Assembly: GCF_020921035.1 (NCBI RefSeq)
Contig: NC_063156.1
Location: 21,748,283 to 21,812,282, forward strand
Length of the DNA stretch: 64,000 nt
Reading direction: 5' to 3'
DNA from: Rhodamnia argentea
Taxonomy: Eukaryota; Streptophyta; Magnoliopsida; Myrtales; Myrtaceae
In this document: positions 32,349 through 45,249 of the stretch, in pieces
Position numbering within the stretch: the stretch's first letter is position 1
Layout: each line of letters opens with the position of its first letter
Program-made: the position numbers and the translations under genes
The notes under the pieces: generated by a model
The model's input: the letters and a program-made list of their open reading frames with translations, nothing else
What the model was told of the DNA's origin: nothing
The model's database searches: none

Positions 32349-35300
32349 TTAACATCTCTGAATTTCACGTTGACGAGTTCTTCTCATGATGACAATCTTT
32401 CTAACCCAGAACCACTTCAACACGCTAAATAATTTCTTCCATCTCTTCTGAGCATTGGCTATGGCAACAGCTGACGGCTTCAGCAGAAACCCATTCACAG
32501 CGCATTGCAGATCAGCTTGTGATTCGAAATTCGTGCTCTGAGATGGAAGGGGACAATCAGAGTCGAAGAATTGCAGATGATCCTCATCAAAGAAATCTTG
32601 GCTCATCGACCTCGCATCACAAATCATGGAGGTGGCAACTTGACTGGGGAAACTCAGGGTTTGATTGTATCTAAGACCCATGTCGTCTATACCGTGCAAT
32701 GTATAGTCGTCTAAGCCACTAACATCTCCCGTGGAGTAGATGGATGACATAATATCTGGGGAAGATGCATTTGGCGGGGCATAGTCAAATCCACTTATCC
32801 TTTCACAAGACAAGAACCTGCAAGCGTTCAAACCCTCGGTCTTTGGTGAGCTCGAGTTGCATGGAGCGCTTGATACATTTGAAGAGCCAGCGATGAGACA
32901 TGCTTCTTCGTCAAAAGAAACTACCTCTTCCCAGTGCTGGAAGGCAGAAATAACCAAGTTGTGGGCATCCACCTGGAAAAAAAAATACACTTCCATTAAC
33001 TCAGAAAAGCAGTTGAAAAAAGGATAACAGGTATGATGAACAAACAGATCCAAGGTGAAAAGTAGGGGGGTTTACCATCTCAGTTTCAGAGAGCTTTTCA
33101 ATAGGAACATACTGACAATCTGAAAGTAATCCCATCACTTGTCCCACAAGATTGAAGACGACACCAGTTTTTAGCTGTGAGGTAGGAGGGCAGTATAGAT
33201 ACACCCTTTTATCAATCACACAAGTATGCGCATGCTCCACGGTAACTTCCCACATCTTGGCTGACATACCAGTGCCAAGAATCTGGACATACATGATCAA
33301 AACCAATAAGAAGTTTCCAGAGAGGAAAGGTGATGCTTGCTTAACTATAATTATTGTACCCATGTATGTCAATATATGTGCACTAAAGCTTAAATCATCA
33401 CATTTGCAAACTAGAGAACATCATGCATGTTTTGAAGATGAATTTTGATCGAAAGAATTCCAAGTCAAAACTTAAATCAGGAGAGATCAATTAATTACGT
33501 GTCGGAGCCTTGAAGGGTCAATGTGCAGCAGTGTCAGAAAATCCTTCACAGTGTGGATGTTTTCCCGACTGAGGCGTTTGTGGAAAGCTCCATCTTTCCC
33601 AATCTTTTCCAATCTCCATACTTCATCAAGCAAGGAGGGAGGGTGGTGCTTCTTGTACACTGCAAGCAGAACCAGACACAGAAAGATTTCCATTGATCTC
33701 TTCGCTTTGATAATTCGGTATCAAAAATTGCATGACATAAAACCAAAAGAAAACATGCATAGAAGCGATTACTTTCTAATCCACAGAAATGGTGTATTAG
33801 GATATTCTGTGATTTGGTACTCTACAAATCATACAAATATGTCATACTATATGCACTTACGTTCTCCACGGTGATCCCTGACAATGAAGGATTCTGTCTT
33901 TGCTTCCTTTATTCTAATCCCATCAAAGTTATCTATAACTCGTGCCCCTATTCGGAATCTACGGCTCCTAGTCCAGCTTGAATTATCAGTGAAAGCAATC
34001 TCAACCAAATAACAGACACCATCTTTAAGATTGAGAATTGCTTCTCCTGTAAGAAGAGGCTTCTTTCCTTCCCTTTCTCTGACAATATTGTTCTTGAATT
34101 CTTCAACAGTCCAATTATCGGTCTCATCGCTGTCAAAGTCGCCCTCCAGAACTACAATTTCAACCTTGGCTGATGACTCAGGCCCAGAATCAACGATCTG
34201 TCCACTAAGAGCATCAACTAGAGCTATTTTAACAGCAGAACATTCTTCCCCCTCAATTCTGGCTCCAGTAAAGACAGGTAGAGAGAGACCGCTCATAAAC
34301 TGCAATTGTAAGCTTCTTGTTTCGGAATGAGGTACATCTTTCTCAAAACTCCTGGACAGAAATCGAAAGGTGATTAAACTGATGAATAATGGCCTGGAAA
34401 AGCAGTTGTTTTAACCCCAGGTGAGACAACTCCTGGATTAAATGGATTCGATTATGCTTACCTTTTCATGGAGTTCATGTACTTTTTCAAGGCAATATCG
34501 ACTTCCTCTTTAACCTGAATTCAACAAAGTCAACTCTAATTGATGTTAATTACCCAAACAACCACATTATTTGTGTACGAAGAACTTGAAGCATCATGCA
34601 TTGTTCTAGGTTAACAGGATGGAAAGTTTCCTTCGAGTACAAAAGCATTTAAAAGAACCACAATCACCAAAACTAGAATCAATAGCTTTTCATGTAGGTA
34701 CTAACCATCGTTTCAAAAGACCCATGATACTGAAGCTTAAAACTCGTATTGATAAGAAAAACAATACCGAAGCAACTAAACACCTCCTAAAGCAAAATGG
34801 ACAGATGCTTAACATGGTTAGATAAAGATCCCACTAAAGAACACAAGTAAAGTTAAGCATGAACTGTTGTAGTTGGAAAAACAAATTAAGAGTTATCAGC
34901 ATGTTCCATCATCATTAAGTTGAAGCAAGGTCAAATGCCAATTAAATCAGACAATTACCTCGAAATGACTAACAAATGCTGTTGGTTACTTTCCAAAAAA
35001 ATGAACTTACCACTTTTCGAATTAAAGGCTCTAGAATTGGCTCCAGCAGATGCTGAACAGGTTGCATCTTCATCACTTCAAGTACCACACTAGACAAAGC
35101 AAATATATATGTTAATTCCCAAGACAAGTAAGAATAGAGTACCATCCAGCAAGCCTCAGAAAACAATATTTAATCCTTCCACAACATATAAGGACAAAAG
35201 GTGGACAAAAACTACATCCTGTAAACATTAGAGGAAGAGAAGAATTCATTGGCTCCTCCATTTTTCTGACTCCTCAAAAGGAGTAACATATTTGAAGATT

Positions 35301-36007
35301 ATCAAAATAGCAAAGAAAAAGTTCAACACTTGTAAGTTGAAAAAGCCGGGATGGGAAAATTGCCCAAGTAGCAGCTAATCATAATTCATAAATGGGGAAG
35401 CAACAAATTAGCTTTTGCTTGGTCAGCCAAATATTTCTCGCTCAAGAACATGCTGAGCTAAAATAATGGCGTGTTTGCACCCAAATGTCTCTCATCCACA
35501 GATAGGCGCTATAGACAAAGAGCATGTCCCGCATGACACATTTCGAACTACACATGTTCTTCTTTCCCAACTCGTTCAAATTCAAGACATAGAAACCTGT
35601 CTAGAAAGCCAAACTATACAAAACTCGACGCGCTTATGAATACCCCGCAGTGAAACATAATTTCATACTCAGCATAGCCATGGACAATTCAGGCCTGCGA
35701 TTTCCAGTTCAAACAAAAGTGATTCCTTACGTTCCTCTATGGAACTCCCACCATCAAATGTCACTCGGATAGGAAATTAAAGAACTACCAACGACACGCA
35801 AGCAAATATTTCATCATCAAGACTGACACTTTAGACATAAAAAAGGCCTAAAAACACAGTCAACAGCCAAAAAAAAAAAAAGAACTTTCCAATAAATCTC
35901 AAATATTCCACTCACTTCTTCAAGGTGGGTATTCGTCTTCGCTTATCATCGGGAAAATTCCCATCCGATCGAGCCTTGCCATCCTCTTGCTGCCTCTTCT
36001 GCGACAT
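32349..36007 (-). CDS. CBP60-like: Calmodulin-binding protein of the CBP60 family
   Basis: Plant-specific nuclear protein. Family members CBP60g and SARD1 activate salicylate biosynthesis genes, CBP60a represses immunity and CBP60b is a broader activator. Exons in order: 36007-35916, 35089-35011, 34514-34462, 34351-33861, 33659-33499, 33282-33076, 32972-32349, joined in phase to 568 residues. The N-terminus is [20 protein letters not shown], then a basic KRRR. The conserved CBP60 core covers about residues 55-370: [75 protein letters not shown] and [18 protein letters not shown]. The variable Ser-rich tail ends in a basic, Trp-containing segment ([17 protein letters not shown]), a plausible calmodulin-binding helix. 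A TATA box lies about 140 bp upstream. The core looks closest to the CBP60a-like group, which I hold loosely. Confidence 0.92.
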
Positions 36008-36146
36008 GATCGAGAAACCCCAGTTCGAGAAACTCGCGGTGGATCACAAACTCGACTACAGAAATCATCTAAAGAGCCCAACATGCGTCGCAAGCGCGCA
36101 GATAAAGAGCAAATAATAGGAAAAAAAGATGGGAGTCTTTGAGGCC

Positions 36147-36154
36147 TATATATA
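36147..36154 (-). promoter_or_regulatory. TATA box of the CBP60 gene
   Basis: TATATATA in a CTGTATATATAGGCC context on the minus strand, about 140 bp upstream of the CBP60 start codon at 36007. Position and sequence fit a core promoter with a leader of roughly 100 bp. Confidence 0.6.
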
Positions 36155-36159
36155 CAGAA

Positions 36160-37756
36160 AATCAATAAATGGCAATGAATGGCAAGGCTCCAAAAAAACA
36201 GAAAACAACGGGCCCGTGTCTCCTTCTTCCTCCTCTACTACCAGCCGTAATCTGAGTTTGGCCGGGTGCGGGATGCTTCGTAACGGAAGAAAAAGAGGCC
36301 TCTCTATCATCACTCCCGAGACAGGCACCGAGTTGGCACGGTGACTCTCTCGAGCCACGTATCGGATTGTTACAGAGAAAAGATGTTGGGGGTGGGAAGT
36401 GGGGACCTCGAGAAGAACCGGGTGGGGAGAACAAGGTGACGAAGAAGAGGAAATGCCATTTCGGTTTCGTCGCTTGGCGCATTACGCGACCGTGTCCTGT
36501 CCTTGGAGATTCGTACTGCGTCCGGAATCCCGCATACGTCAAACTTCATTTGTAGGTCTCCTCGAAGATTTTCAACTGAAAGGACGTTTTAACGCGCCCA
36601 TTAAACATAAATAACATGTGATTATGTTTTTCGAAACCCTTGTTGAGTACAGTTATTAAAAAAAAATTAATTCGATTTTTTCAAGATAATGACTGCTATA
36701 TAACATAAAAGCAATCATCGCATGAAAAGCTGCATAACTTCTTAATTTTATGGTGTGTTTGTCCCGACGAAAGTGTTTTTCAGGAATTAATTTTTCGTAC
36801 TTTCACATGATTGGTTCGCCGAAAATGACTCAGTCGGTGGAATCGTGTTTGGTAAGTGTCAAATAATTTTACATGTTTCGAGTGATTATGTTTCCGACTT
36901 TTTTGTTTTTTTTTGCAAATTTTATGCACTACGCGCTTTGGCGCAAAGCTCGTGAAATCATTTCGAACACTTTAAAATACATCCTAAGTTGAGTGTTGGG
37001 CTAATCTCAAGACCGTGTAAACCGGAAACTTTTGTTGTTCAATTTGAACGTATAAATACTCTCTCTCTCTCTCTTTTTGTTTATCGGCTTTTAAGTAGAA
37101 AGTTATTTCACCGAAATTCGTTTTCGTCTTTAGAGAATTTAATTTACGCTCGCAACTTCTACCGTTGATTAACATTCCCGTGAAATGTCGCTAATACAAA
37201 AGTGGAAGATTCTCTTTTATCAAATGAAGCCGGTATGCCAACCTTAATTTTGGTGTTATCTTATAATATAGGCGTTGGGTCAATTAGCGTGATCTAATCA
37301 CAGATTAATCAACGACAAAGCGAATTAAAAACATGACTGCTCTTTCCCGTAAGCTGTCAAGTTCGACTACGGCGCAGGCTTTATTTGCTAATCAGGACCA
37401 ACCTTTCTATGACTTCATATTTCTTGACCGCCCGCTGTTGATCTAATCGCCTAGATTAGGTAGGAAATCTCCGTTGATGGATTGGTTTAGAGAGGTATTA
37501 GTTCGTAACTGGCCCCACCTTTGTCTTTCTACGAAATATATTCTTATAGAAGGTGAACTAATGCCCCGTCGAGACCCAAAAATTAGCCATGTTTGAAGAT
37601 TGAAATTGCACATTCGTTTTATTTAAATCTCAAGAATCTACGGAAATAATTCTCGAAATTCACCGATCCGGACGTAAGCTAGTTATATTTTTCACCAAGC
37701 TTAGAAGGTAATAGATGGTACAGTTGGTGGTAGGAAAAATTACCATAAAAGTTTTA
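36160..37756. other. Intergenic upstream of CBP60
   Basis: No supported gene. Overlapping frames at 36129-36614 on both strands look random. From 36600 the sequence is AT-rich with a short CT tract at 37057-37073. Confidence 0.5.
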
Positions 37757-38240
37757 AGGGTTAATACTACGAAAAATCCTAAATTGGTATACTTATGACA
37801 AATTTACCCCAAACTATTTTTTTGGCAACAAAAAACTCAAAACCGATACACTTGTGACAAATTTACTCTCTATTAATTTTAGTTAAATCTAACCATCAAA
37901 TTCTTGAGTTGGATGACACGTGATAATTAATGGGTATACCAATTTAAGGTTTTTACCCTATGTTTGTCACGGGTGCATCAATTTGAGATTTTTCGTGGTA
38001 TTAAACCAATTTTGCGAAAATTAAATTTATCATAGACATACCGGTTTGGGGTTTTTCGTGGTTAAAAAAATTATTTTATGGTAAATTTGTCACATATATA
38101 ACAGTTTACAGTTTTTGTGGTCAAAAAATAGTTTGTGGTAAATTTATTACACATGTACCAATTTGAAATTTTTTGTGGTCAAAAAAATAATTTGAGGTAA
38201 ATTTGTCACAAATATTTACCAATTTAGGGTTTTATCACAA
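37757..38240. mobile_element. Foldback element, family D copy
   Basis: Starts 'ggttaatactacgaaaaat' and proceeds through 'tatacttatgacaaatttac' units to a midpoint near 37915 (GATGACACGTGATAATTAAT). It then continues with the inverted units 'taaatttgtcacatatata' to about 38240. Same design as 44784-45240. Non-coding. Confidence 0.65.
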
Positions 38241-41200
38241 TCGTAAGAGGTTGGTAACCCAACTTGCAAAAAAAAAAAAAAAGGCGTAAGACTGAATCAA
38301 CATAATTATAAAATTTGAGATTTTTTTTTTATAATTCTCCCTAATTTTTATGCACTTTCACAAGTTGAAAAGAATCTCATTATAGTCATATCAACATATT
38401 ATCATTAATTAATGTTGGTAGCTAGCAAGTTATTATTACAACCGGTACTTTTCGTGTCCGGTGTGGACATTTGAGCAGGAAAATTGCCAGCAGTTGTCTG
38501 AATTTGATGGTTGGCTACGGGCTCCATTAAAATCTACGTTTGCAAGGTCCATTAAAAGTCTGTACTTTTAGTGAGTACCGTCCAGCTCTTCGACAGGGAA
38601 ACACCACGATACGATATGGAAATTTTTGCACCGCTCACGTTCAGCCACACAGGACATTAGTGTCCGAGGATGTTTCATGAGGTAGGAGGAATCTTGAAAC
38701 CTTAGCATAGCCACACAAAATGCATGAACGTAGGTCACAAGGAGCAATGCCATGATATTATTAGAGCCACATGATCGTATTTTCGCATCAATCAATCCTT
38801 GACTAGACGAAACGACATTAAAGAACACAGACATTACTTTTTTTTTTTCCGAGTGATTTTCGCGCACTCGAGAGTTCTGGTGAAGGGTTTTCGAATGAGA
38901 CCCTAGTAGGTGCTCAACATCGTCGGTCCTACAATAATCGATGCAATTAGCAATTTCTCATCATTGAGGTAGGACCCCAGAAAAATCAATCACAGGGCAT
39001 TGTACATTTGTCACGAACAAATTGGTGAAAATTTGATAAGCCGCCATTGATTTAGACAAATGTTTATGTTGCCTAATTAATTAGTTGAAGATTGCAATTA
39101 GTCACTATCTAAAATTGGTAGGAAAGAGACGCATAAGGTCACATTCAGCAAGTGCACCCTCTTGCCACATTAGTTTCCGCGAATCTTCCTCTGTCGAACC
39201 GCCAAACCAAATCCACAGCCGAAGCTCGACTTACTAAAAGCCAAAAAAAAAACAAGTATACTTCCAAAGTAGTCCTACCCACCATCTGTTTTCTATGTTA
39301 TGATCTAAATCTGGGTTTCAACCTTAGATTCTTAGGCGTCATGAATGTACATTTCCGTCTAATTAATGGAATCACAATTCAAAGCACGGTATGAATCGGC
39401 AAAATATGAAAAAGGTTTAGAATTAAATCAACAAAAGTACAATAGATTTATGATTTTTTACAATTTTCCCGTCAGAACAACTATGACCATCAAATCAATA
39501 TTGCATACACCTTCCACCTTCTGAATGTTATCTTCGGGTGTGTTTGTTGCATGAAAAATTTCATGTGGAAGGAAATGATTTTACCTGAAATTCATTTTCA
39601 AGGAAGGCGATTGATTTCTTTGAGGGGAAAATGATTTCCCCTTTCATGGAGAGGGAATTCATTTTCCAAAGTCTTAGCATGCTAAACTTGACCAACGAAA
39701 AACACTTTCTATCGACCGATTCATGTTCTAATGAGCCATGTCGGCTCACATAATAATAAAAAATGAGTCCACGTTGGATTTCCACCTAGCCACATTAGTG
39801 CAGATCGGAATTGGCACTCAAGTAAGCATTAAAAAAAAAAAACAACAATTAAGTCATCGTTTTGAAAGTTTTAGCATTAAAATGAGCATCATACATAACT
39901 TATGACACTTCTAATGTACTTTACCCAAAAAAGATTATATTCCAAACAGGCGCACAACTTCAAATTTAAAAATCTCTCATTTACCTTGATTTAAGTTTAA
40001 TTTCTTCAAAGAAACTCAGAATTTCTTCTTTCGATTTTTCTTTTTCGCGAAGCAACCGTGTTAGTGACCACACAAGCATCCGTGATCCGACTGAAAGAAA
40101 CCGTACAAGCTGTGTGGTTCACGTTGATGATGCTTTGAGGACATAAAGAGGGAAGGGCAGAGATGTCAGCTCAATAGATTCGAAGGAATCTTTTATTGCT
40201 CGTTTCATGACCACATCTTTAACACTTTGCTTTAAAAAGTAGGCAACCTCCGACCGCGACCGCACATGATTGAAACCTCAGGCATTTCAAACCACAACAA
40301 TACCCGTTACCAAAGGTGTCCCTCATCACGTTACCTTAGAATTCAATCAATCTCCAAATGTCATGTAGCTTTTTTCGCATTCGTACAGAACATGGACCCC
40401 CTGTGTTTCCATTAACCGCATGGCGCGCTTCACGTTCTTTAAGCTCCGACAGTCCAGCACCATCATCACCCAGTCGGCGAAGTTCGTGTTGTGGCGCGGT
40501 CGTCAAGGTGCATGCATCGCAACCGCAAGTACACAAGTGCGAATTGCGACACGATTAAGGTCCACAAAACATGTTTAAGAGGAGCGTGCGTCGCCTGAGG
40601 AAAGAGAGAGATTTCACGCTGTTATGCAAGGGATTATCTGAATATTTTCCAAGCAGTCGCGAATGCATAAAGATCAAGACAACAGATCATTTATCAGTCG
40701 GTTTTGATAAATCACAGAGTTTAAAACAGGCAGAGTACCTTCTAGCATAAACCATGACATTGCATTGTAGCCTACTAGGAGGAAAACAAACCCTTCTTCT
40801 TTAGGGTAAAACAAGAGAAATGAACTTCAAGCTAGGTTCATGCTGTGATCACATCTATTCGTTTCACTGGTGACAAGGTAAGTTGAGATTGGAAATTCTC
40901 GAGGGCCGCGTGAAGTTCTCTAGTTAGCAAATGTGATAATTCTGTTGAAAGGTATTTTAAATTGGGATTTTCTTTTATTTAGTTTCTCAACATATGCTCT
41001 AACAACCCTCAAACGAAATCCATTTCCAGAAGTTCTTTAGTTCGCAAAGGAGATATGATTTTAACCCTTGCTTAGCTTTCTATGCAAGTTGATGATTTGC
41101 ACTGAATATAGAACATCGAACATGGCCCGGATCAATCCAAATCTATTGAGAAGCAATAAAAAAAGGATAATTCCCCACAGGGATGTGAATCAATTTAAGC

Positions 41201-42791
41201 TTTGAGATATTCTGAAGCACCCGAACAAAAATGTCAGGTGTGAATGACTAATTTCTCTCGGGAGTTTGTCAACAAAGTGATCTCGGGATATTTGTTAAGC
41301 AGTCCAAATAAGCTTTATATACGTTGTGATATTTACCGACTATGTAGAATGGTAGATATTAAACCAACAATCCTTTCCCAATTGAGTATTAGATGCAAGG
41401 GCTTCATTGCTAGAAACCAAACACTTCTCTCTCAGTAAAATAAATATCCGTTACAAAAACGATTAATCTATTTTTAAATTCTACATTCTCCAAAATTAAC
41501 TATGATCAACAACATGTAGTACACCTAGTGCTAAGATCTTTCTCCTAGAACGCACCAACACTTTTAGAATAGAATAGGGCTGCATGGACCCGTTCATGGA
41601 CAAGATCAGATCGGATTTGCCTTTGTTAGAAAGTGCAACCCAAAAACTTAAGCTAATAGATGGAGGGAGACTACATGAATATAAAGAGGATTTAATACTC
41701 GTTGTTAAGCAATGTGGAGCAACACTTCATCACCCCCTCTCACATGCAAGTCGGATTATGAGTGGCACGTGAAATTTTGGACTATGCACATTCACATGGA
41801 ATTTTACCATGCACATTCGTGAAAGGGTTAGCACCGACTACGATACCATATTAGAAAATCCAATCCAAAAGCTTAAGCTAATAGGTGGAGGGAGACTATA
41901 TCAATATAAAGAGCATTTAGGATCCCTTGTTAAGCAATGTGGGACAATACTTCAACAGCCTTTATAGGCCCATCCTTCAAAACGAGCCAAGGTCATAGTT
42001 GGCGCCTATATGCACAATGGTCCAAGTCTATGTTAGGATGCACGTGTGAAGAGAAGTTTCACATCGGATAATTGATGTGGTGTGAAGTGATTAATATATC
42101 TTAATCGGCACATTACTCGTTGACTTAAGCTTTTGAATGAAGGTGGGTCTAATTAGATATGTTAACGGGACTCGAACTTGGGCTTCCTCTTATTGATCTC
42201 TCCGGGCGAAAGTATTGGACTTCTGCCGTGCACTCCCAACAGTTTGGCCCCGTCGTAAAGCTAAGGAGGTGAGGTTATACCAAAAATTGACCCCGCAAAA
42301 TGTTGATGATTATCTACGACTCAATCCATAAATTTTGTGATGGGTGTAGGACCCTTGTAGTAAGGCCAGAGGGGTCTGCAGCATCAGTCACCACTCCACA
42401 TCCTTTTTCCTATAAAAAGAAAAAAAAAAGGTGACGGGTGTTTAGCTTAACCAATTTAAAGGGTCCAAAATCACAGCCACCCGATTAGCCAAGGTGTTTT
42501 TTTTCTTTCTTTCCACTCTCATCCACTAGTGGTATCTACTTCTCGGTGAAGTCTTCATCTAAAAAATCCTGGAGATTTGCAAAAGACGCATGCTTATGCT
42601 TGTGAAAATTAAGCAATCTTGAAAACTACCTAAACCAGGTAACAAACAGCACCAAGTTGCCCTAAAACATGCTTTGACAGAAAGAAGAACAAAGACGAAA
42701 CCAAAAGAGCCATTGCCAATGAAGAGGAACATATGAGGTATAGGGGTTGAAAGATTGAAAACCATGATTGCCATTTGCAAAGTGGCTTGTG
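38241..42791. other. Intergenic, repeat-derived, no confident gene
   Basis: A 99-codon minus frame (38568-38867) contains a hydrophobic MALLLVTYVHAFCVAML-like stretch but matches no family I know. A 66-codon minus frame (40336-40536) is likewise unrecognised. Two copies of repeat R lie at 41629-41729 and 41850-41955, followed by LTR-like sequence to about 42300. Nothing else could be assigned. Confidence 0.45.
41629..41955. repeat. Two direct copies of dispersed repeat R
   Basis: Copies at 41629-41729 and 41850-41955 share AACTTAAGCTAATAGATGGA / AGCTTAAGCTAATAGGTGGA, GGGAGACTA, AATATAAAGAG and AAGCAATGTGG with each other and with NAT intron 1. The following region (42040-42240) contains TTCACATCGGATAATTGATG and other words common in plant LTR/TRIM elements, but no primer-binding site was identified. 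Confidence 0.6.
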
Positions 42792-44603
42792 CTATGAATT
42801 CTTACAGTAGTTCAGTAGAGGACAATCTTTGCCCAGGGATTCCTTCCTTTGCTGGCTATCCTTCCCCTTGCCACATTGCTGGTTATCCTTTCTTTTGCCG
42901 CATCTGTGGCACATCTTACCATGAGTGAACAAAAGGCAATTCAAATCAAATTTAAGATCGCTTGGAATCCGTCGGTTGAGATGGAGATACGCTTTGTTTC
43001 TGTCGGCTGTAGCTGGGATCCATCCAATAGTCTTTGCAATCTCGAAAACCTGCACGTGTGTGCCTAGCATTGAAATTCGTAGTGATGCTAAAACAGCGAC
43101 TGCTTTGTAATGTAAAGGACTCACATGGGTATCGACTGGGAAATCATCTTGCTGAAGATGGAACATCAAGACACAAGCCACCTGTAATATAAATGGGATA
43201 ATGAGGACATTGAGAATTTCGAAAGCAATAAGCTGCAGGAAACTGAAATGGGTAATTTTTATTAATCAAATCAAGAACCCAACAACGACAGCTGTCATCC
43301 TCAAACTCTGATATCATTTCCAGCGAGAGCCAAGAGAAAGGACGAGCTACAACCACTTTTATTGGAATAGGATAGTTGAACAATTCACGACAGAGGAGAA
43401 ATAAAGATATCTTAAAACACCGAAAATGGCATATTCATGTCCTTGAAGTTTAATGTCTATGGCATCCTATGATGGGCCGACCAAAAAGTTTTCATGCTTA
43501 TGAGTTCAATGGCATTATCATGAGAAGCTAAAGAATGGACATTTACCGTCTTTGGACCAATTCCTTTGAAAAGGGATAGCTCGGCCTTAACTTCACCGAC
43601 CGAGAGATCCCGCAAGTATTCCAAGCATAGTTTGCCCCTTTTGTCAAGCAAGCAAGTCAAAATGTTCTTAATGCAAGCTGCTTTTGTTGGGGCTAGACCT
43701 CCGCATCTTATGGCATCCTCTATACATGTTGATTCAGCAGCAAGAACCTTGGAAAATACACAAGTAAATTCATGGGAAACTGATGGAATCATATGGAACA
43801 TTAGCGATTTTCTTCTTGAACGAATTGCCATGACTACCAAGTTCCAGAGAGAAACTAATCAATCCAAATACTCCGCATTCCTTAAAGAAAATGCTCGCTT
43901 TTCTGAAACATGACTCAGAAGCAATCTAAAAATGCATGTACTAAAATCAGGACAAATTGGCACCCTCGAACATGAATCTAGGTCACTGTCCAAATTCAAG
44001 CCCATTTAAAGCTCGTGCCCAAGAACACTTGAGTGAGCAGTCTGGTCGCTGGATCAAAACAATGACGGATCAAATCCTCCTAAATGTCGGAACTTTACAT
44101 GCACACGTGAAGCCAAAAACACCAATTAGACAACTCCAACACGAATTACTGCAAAGAAAGGTCCAAAGAAAACCAGAAGAGCTCACATCTTCCCAGGAGG
44201 GAAAAGCAGACTTGAGAGAAGCGAAAGCCCTCTGAGAGTTAACGTCGGTCGTGTTCTGCGACAGCACGGTCTTCACCAGACCATCCAAGACGCTCTCCTC
44301 CTCTTCCTCTTCCTCTTCATCGACAAGCACCGTCTTCACCTCTCTCTGTTCGTGACTATCGCCTTCTTCCTTAACGACGAGACCCAGTTTTTGTTGCCTC
44401 TGCTTTCGGTACTTGGCGAATTCTTCCGGGAAGCCATGAAGGGCTAAGAGATCGTCCCGAACCGCCCGGCATTCCTCGGGCGTGGGTCGATGGTGGGTTT
44501 GGTACGGATCGTCTTGGATAGATTTAGAGGATTGGAGTGGAGACTTGCTTGGGAGGGTTGAGTGTGGGCGGTCTCGGAGCTTTCTCTTTCGCTGTGTCTG
44601 CAT
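42792..44603 (-). CDS. HhH-GPD DNA glycosylase, endonuclease III-like (At3g47830 type)
   Basis: Predicted base-excision repair glycosylase of the HhH-GPD superfamily; the damaged base it removes is unknown. Exons 44603-44187, 43747-43547, 43181-43125, 43049-42792 join in phase to 310 residues. The N-terminus is basic (MQTQRKRKLRDRPH, a likely nuclear signal) and includes a Glu-run near residue 100 before LVKTVLSQNTTDVNSQRAF. The helix-hairpin-helix is SLFKGIGPKT (about 197-206), with Lys205 at the endonuclease III catalytic-lysine position. Catalytic Asp223 is in FPVDTH. The C-terminus has Cys at 263, 272, 275, 284, 301 and 307, suggesting a [4Fe-4S] site, but the spacing is stretched by a 27-bp in-frame tandem duplication. 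The start was chosen at 44603 because upstream codons in frame lack an ATG. Otherwise intact. Confidence 0.88.
42849..42902 (-). repeat. 27-bp in-frame tandem duplication in the glycosylase C-terminus
   Basis: Units 42849-42875 and 42876-42902 differ at 4-5 positions and encode the adjacent peptides KRKDNQQCG and KGKDSQQRK-like. The duplication keeps frame and inserts extra basic residues between the putative iron-sulfur cysteines. Confidence 0.85.
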
Positions 44604-44669
44604 TTTTTTTGCCGCGAAGCGCTGCAGGAGAACGATGCGCGACGGACCATCTCGCAAAACGCCCGACTT

Positions 44670-44745
44670 TGTTGTGGGCCTTGCGGGTCGGATTTATGGG
44701 CTTTTCCCAAATGGGCCGTAACAATGCCTACTACGGGCCTACACT
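44670..44745 (-). promoter_or_regulatory. Cluster of TGGGCC/T site II-type elements upstream of the glycosylase
   Basis: Within 140 bp upstream of the start codon, several TGGGCC, TGGGCT and GGGCC words occur (GTGGGCC, ATGGGCT, ATGGGCC, CGGGCC). Site II elements bound by TCP factors are typical of plant housekeeping and replication/repair gene promoters, which suits this gene. Confidence 0.55.
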
Positions 44746-44783
44746 TTTGGAATCATCCGCGAGTTTTTGTGACATAAAAACAA

Positions 44784-45240
44784 GAGTTAATACCATAGAA
44801 AACCCCAAACCGATACACATGTGACAAATTTATCCCGAACTATTTTTTTATCTCCAAAAACCCCAAACTGGTACACTGTGACAAATTTACCCCAAACCGG
44901 TACACTATGACAAATTTATCCTCCGTTAGTTTTCGTTAAATTTAACTGTCAAATTACTAAGTTGATGACACGTGGCGGTTGATGGGTATATTAATTTGGG
45001 GTTTTTACCATTTGTTTGTCACAGGTTTATCAAATTAGGATTTTTCTTGATATCAACTCAATTTAACAAAAGGTAAATTTGTCACAAATGTATCGGTTTA
45101 AGATTTTTTGTGGTCAAAAAAATGGTTTGGGGTAAATTTGTCATAGGTGTACTAATTTGGGATTTTTAGTGATCAAAAAAATAATTTGGGGTAAATTTAT
45201 CACAGATATACTAGTTTAGAGTTTTTTATGGTATTAAACC
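44784..45240. mobile_element. Foldback element, family D copy with target duplication
   Basis: A near-complete 457-bp palindromic element. The left end is GAGTTAATACCATAG and the right end reads inward as GGTTTAATACCATAA. The flanks TAAAAACAA (44775-44783) and TAAAAAAAA (45241-45249) match at 8 of 9. Internal units are 'gacaaatttaccccaaac' on the left and the inverse on the right, with the centre near 44960-45010. Non-coding. Confidence 0.75.
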
Positions 45241-45249
45241 TAAAAAAAA

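Noticed and set aside
42155-42180. tRNA B-box-like sequence (gggactcgaacttgggc)
   Set aside because: No A box or cloverleaf; lies in LTR-like repeat sequence.
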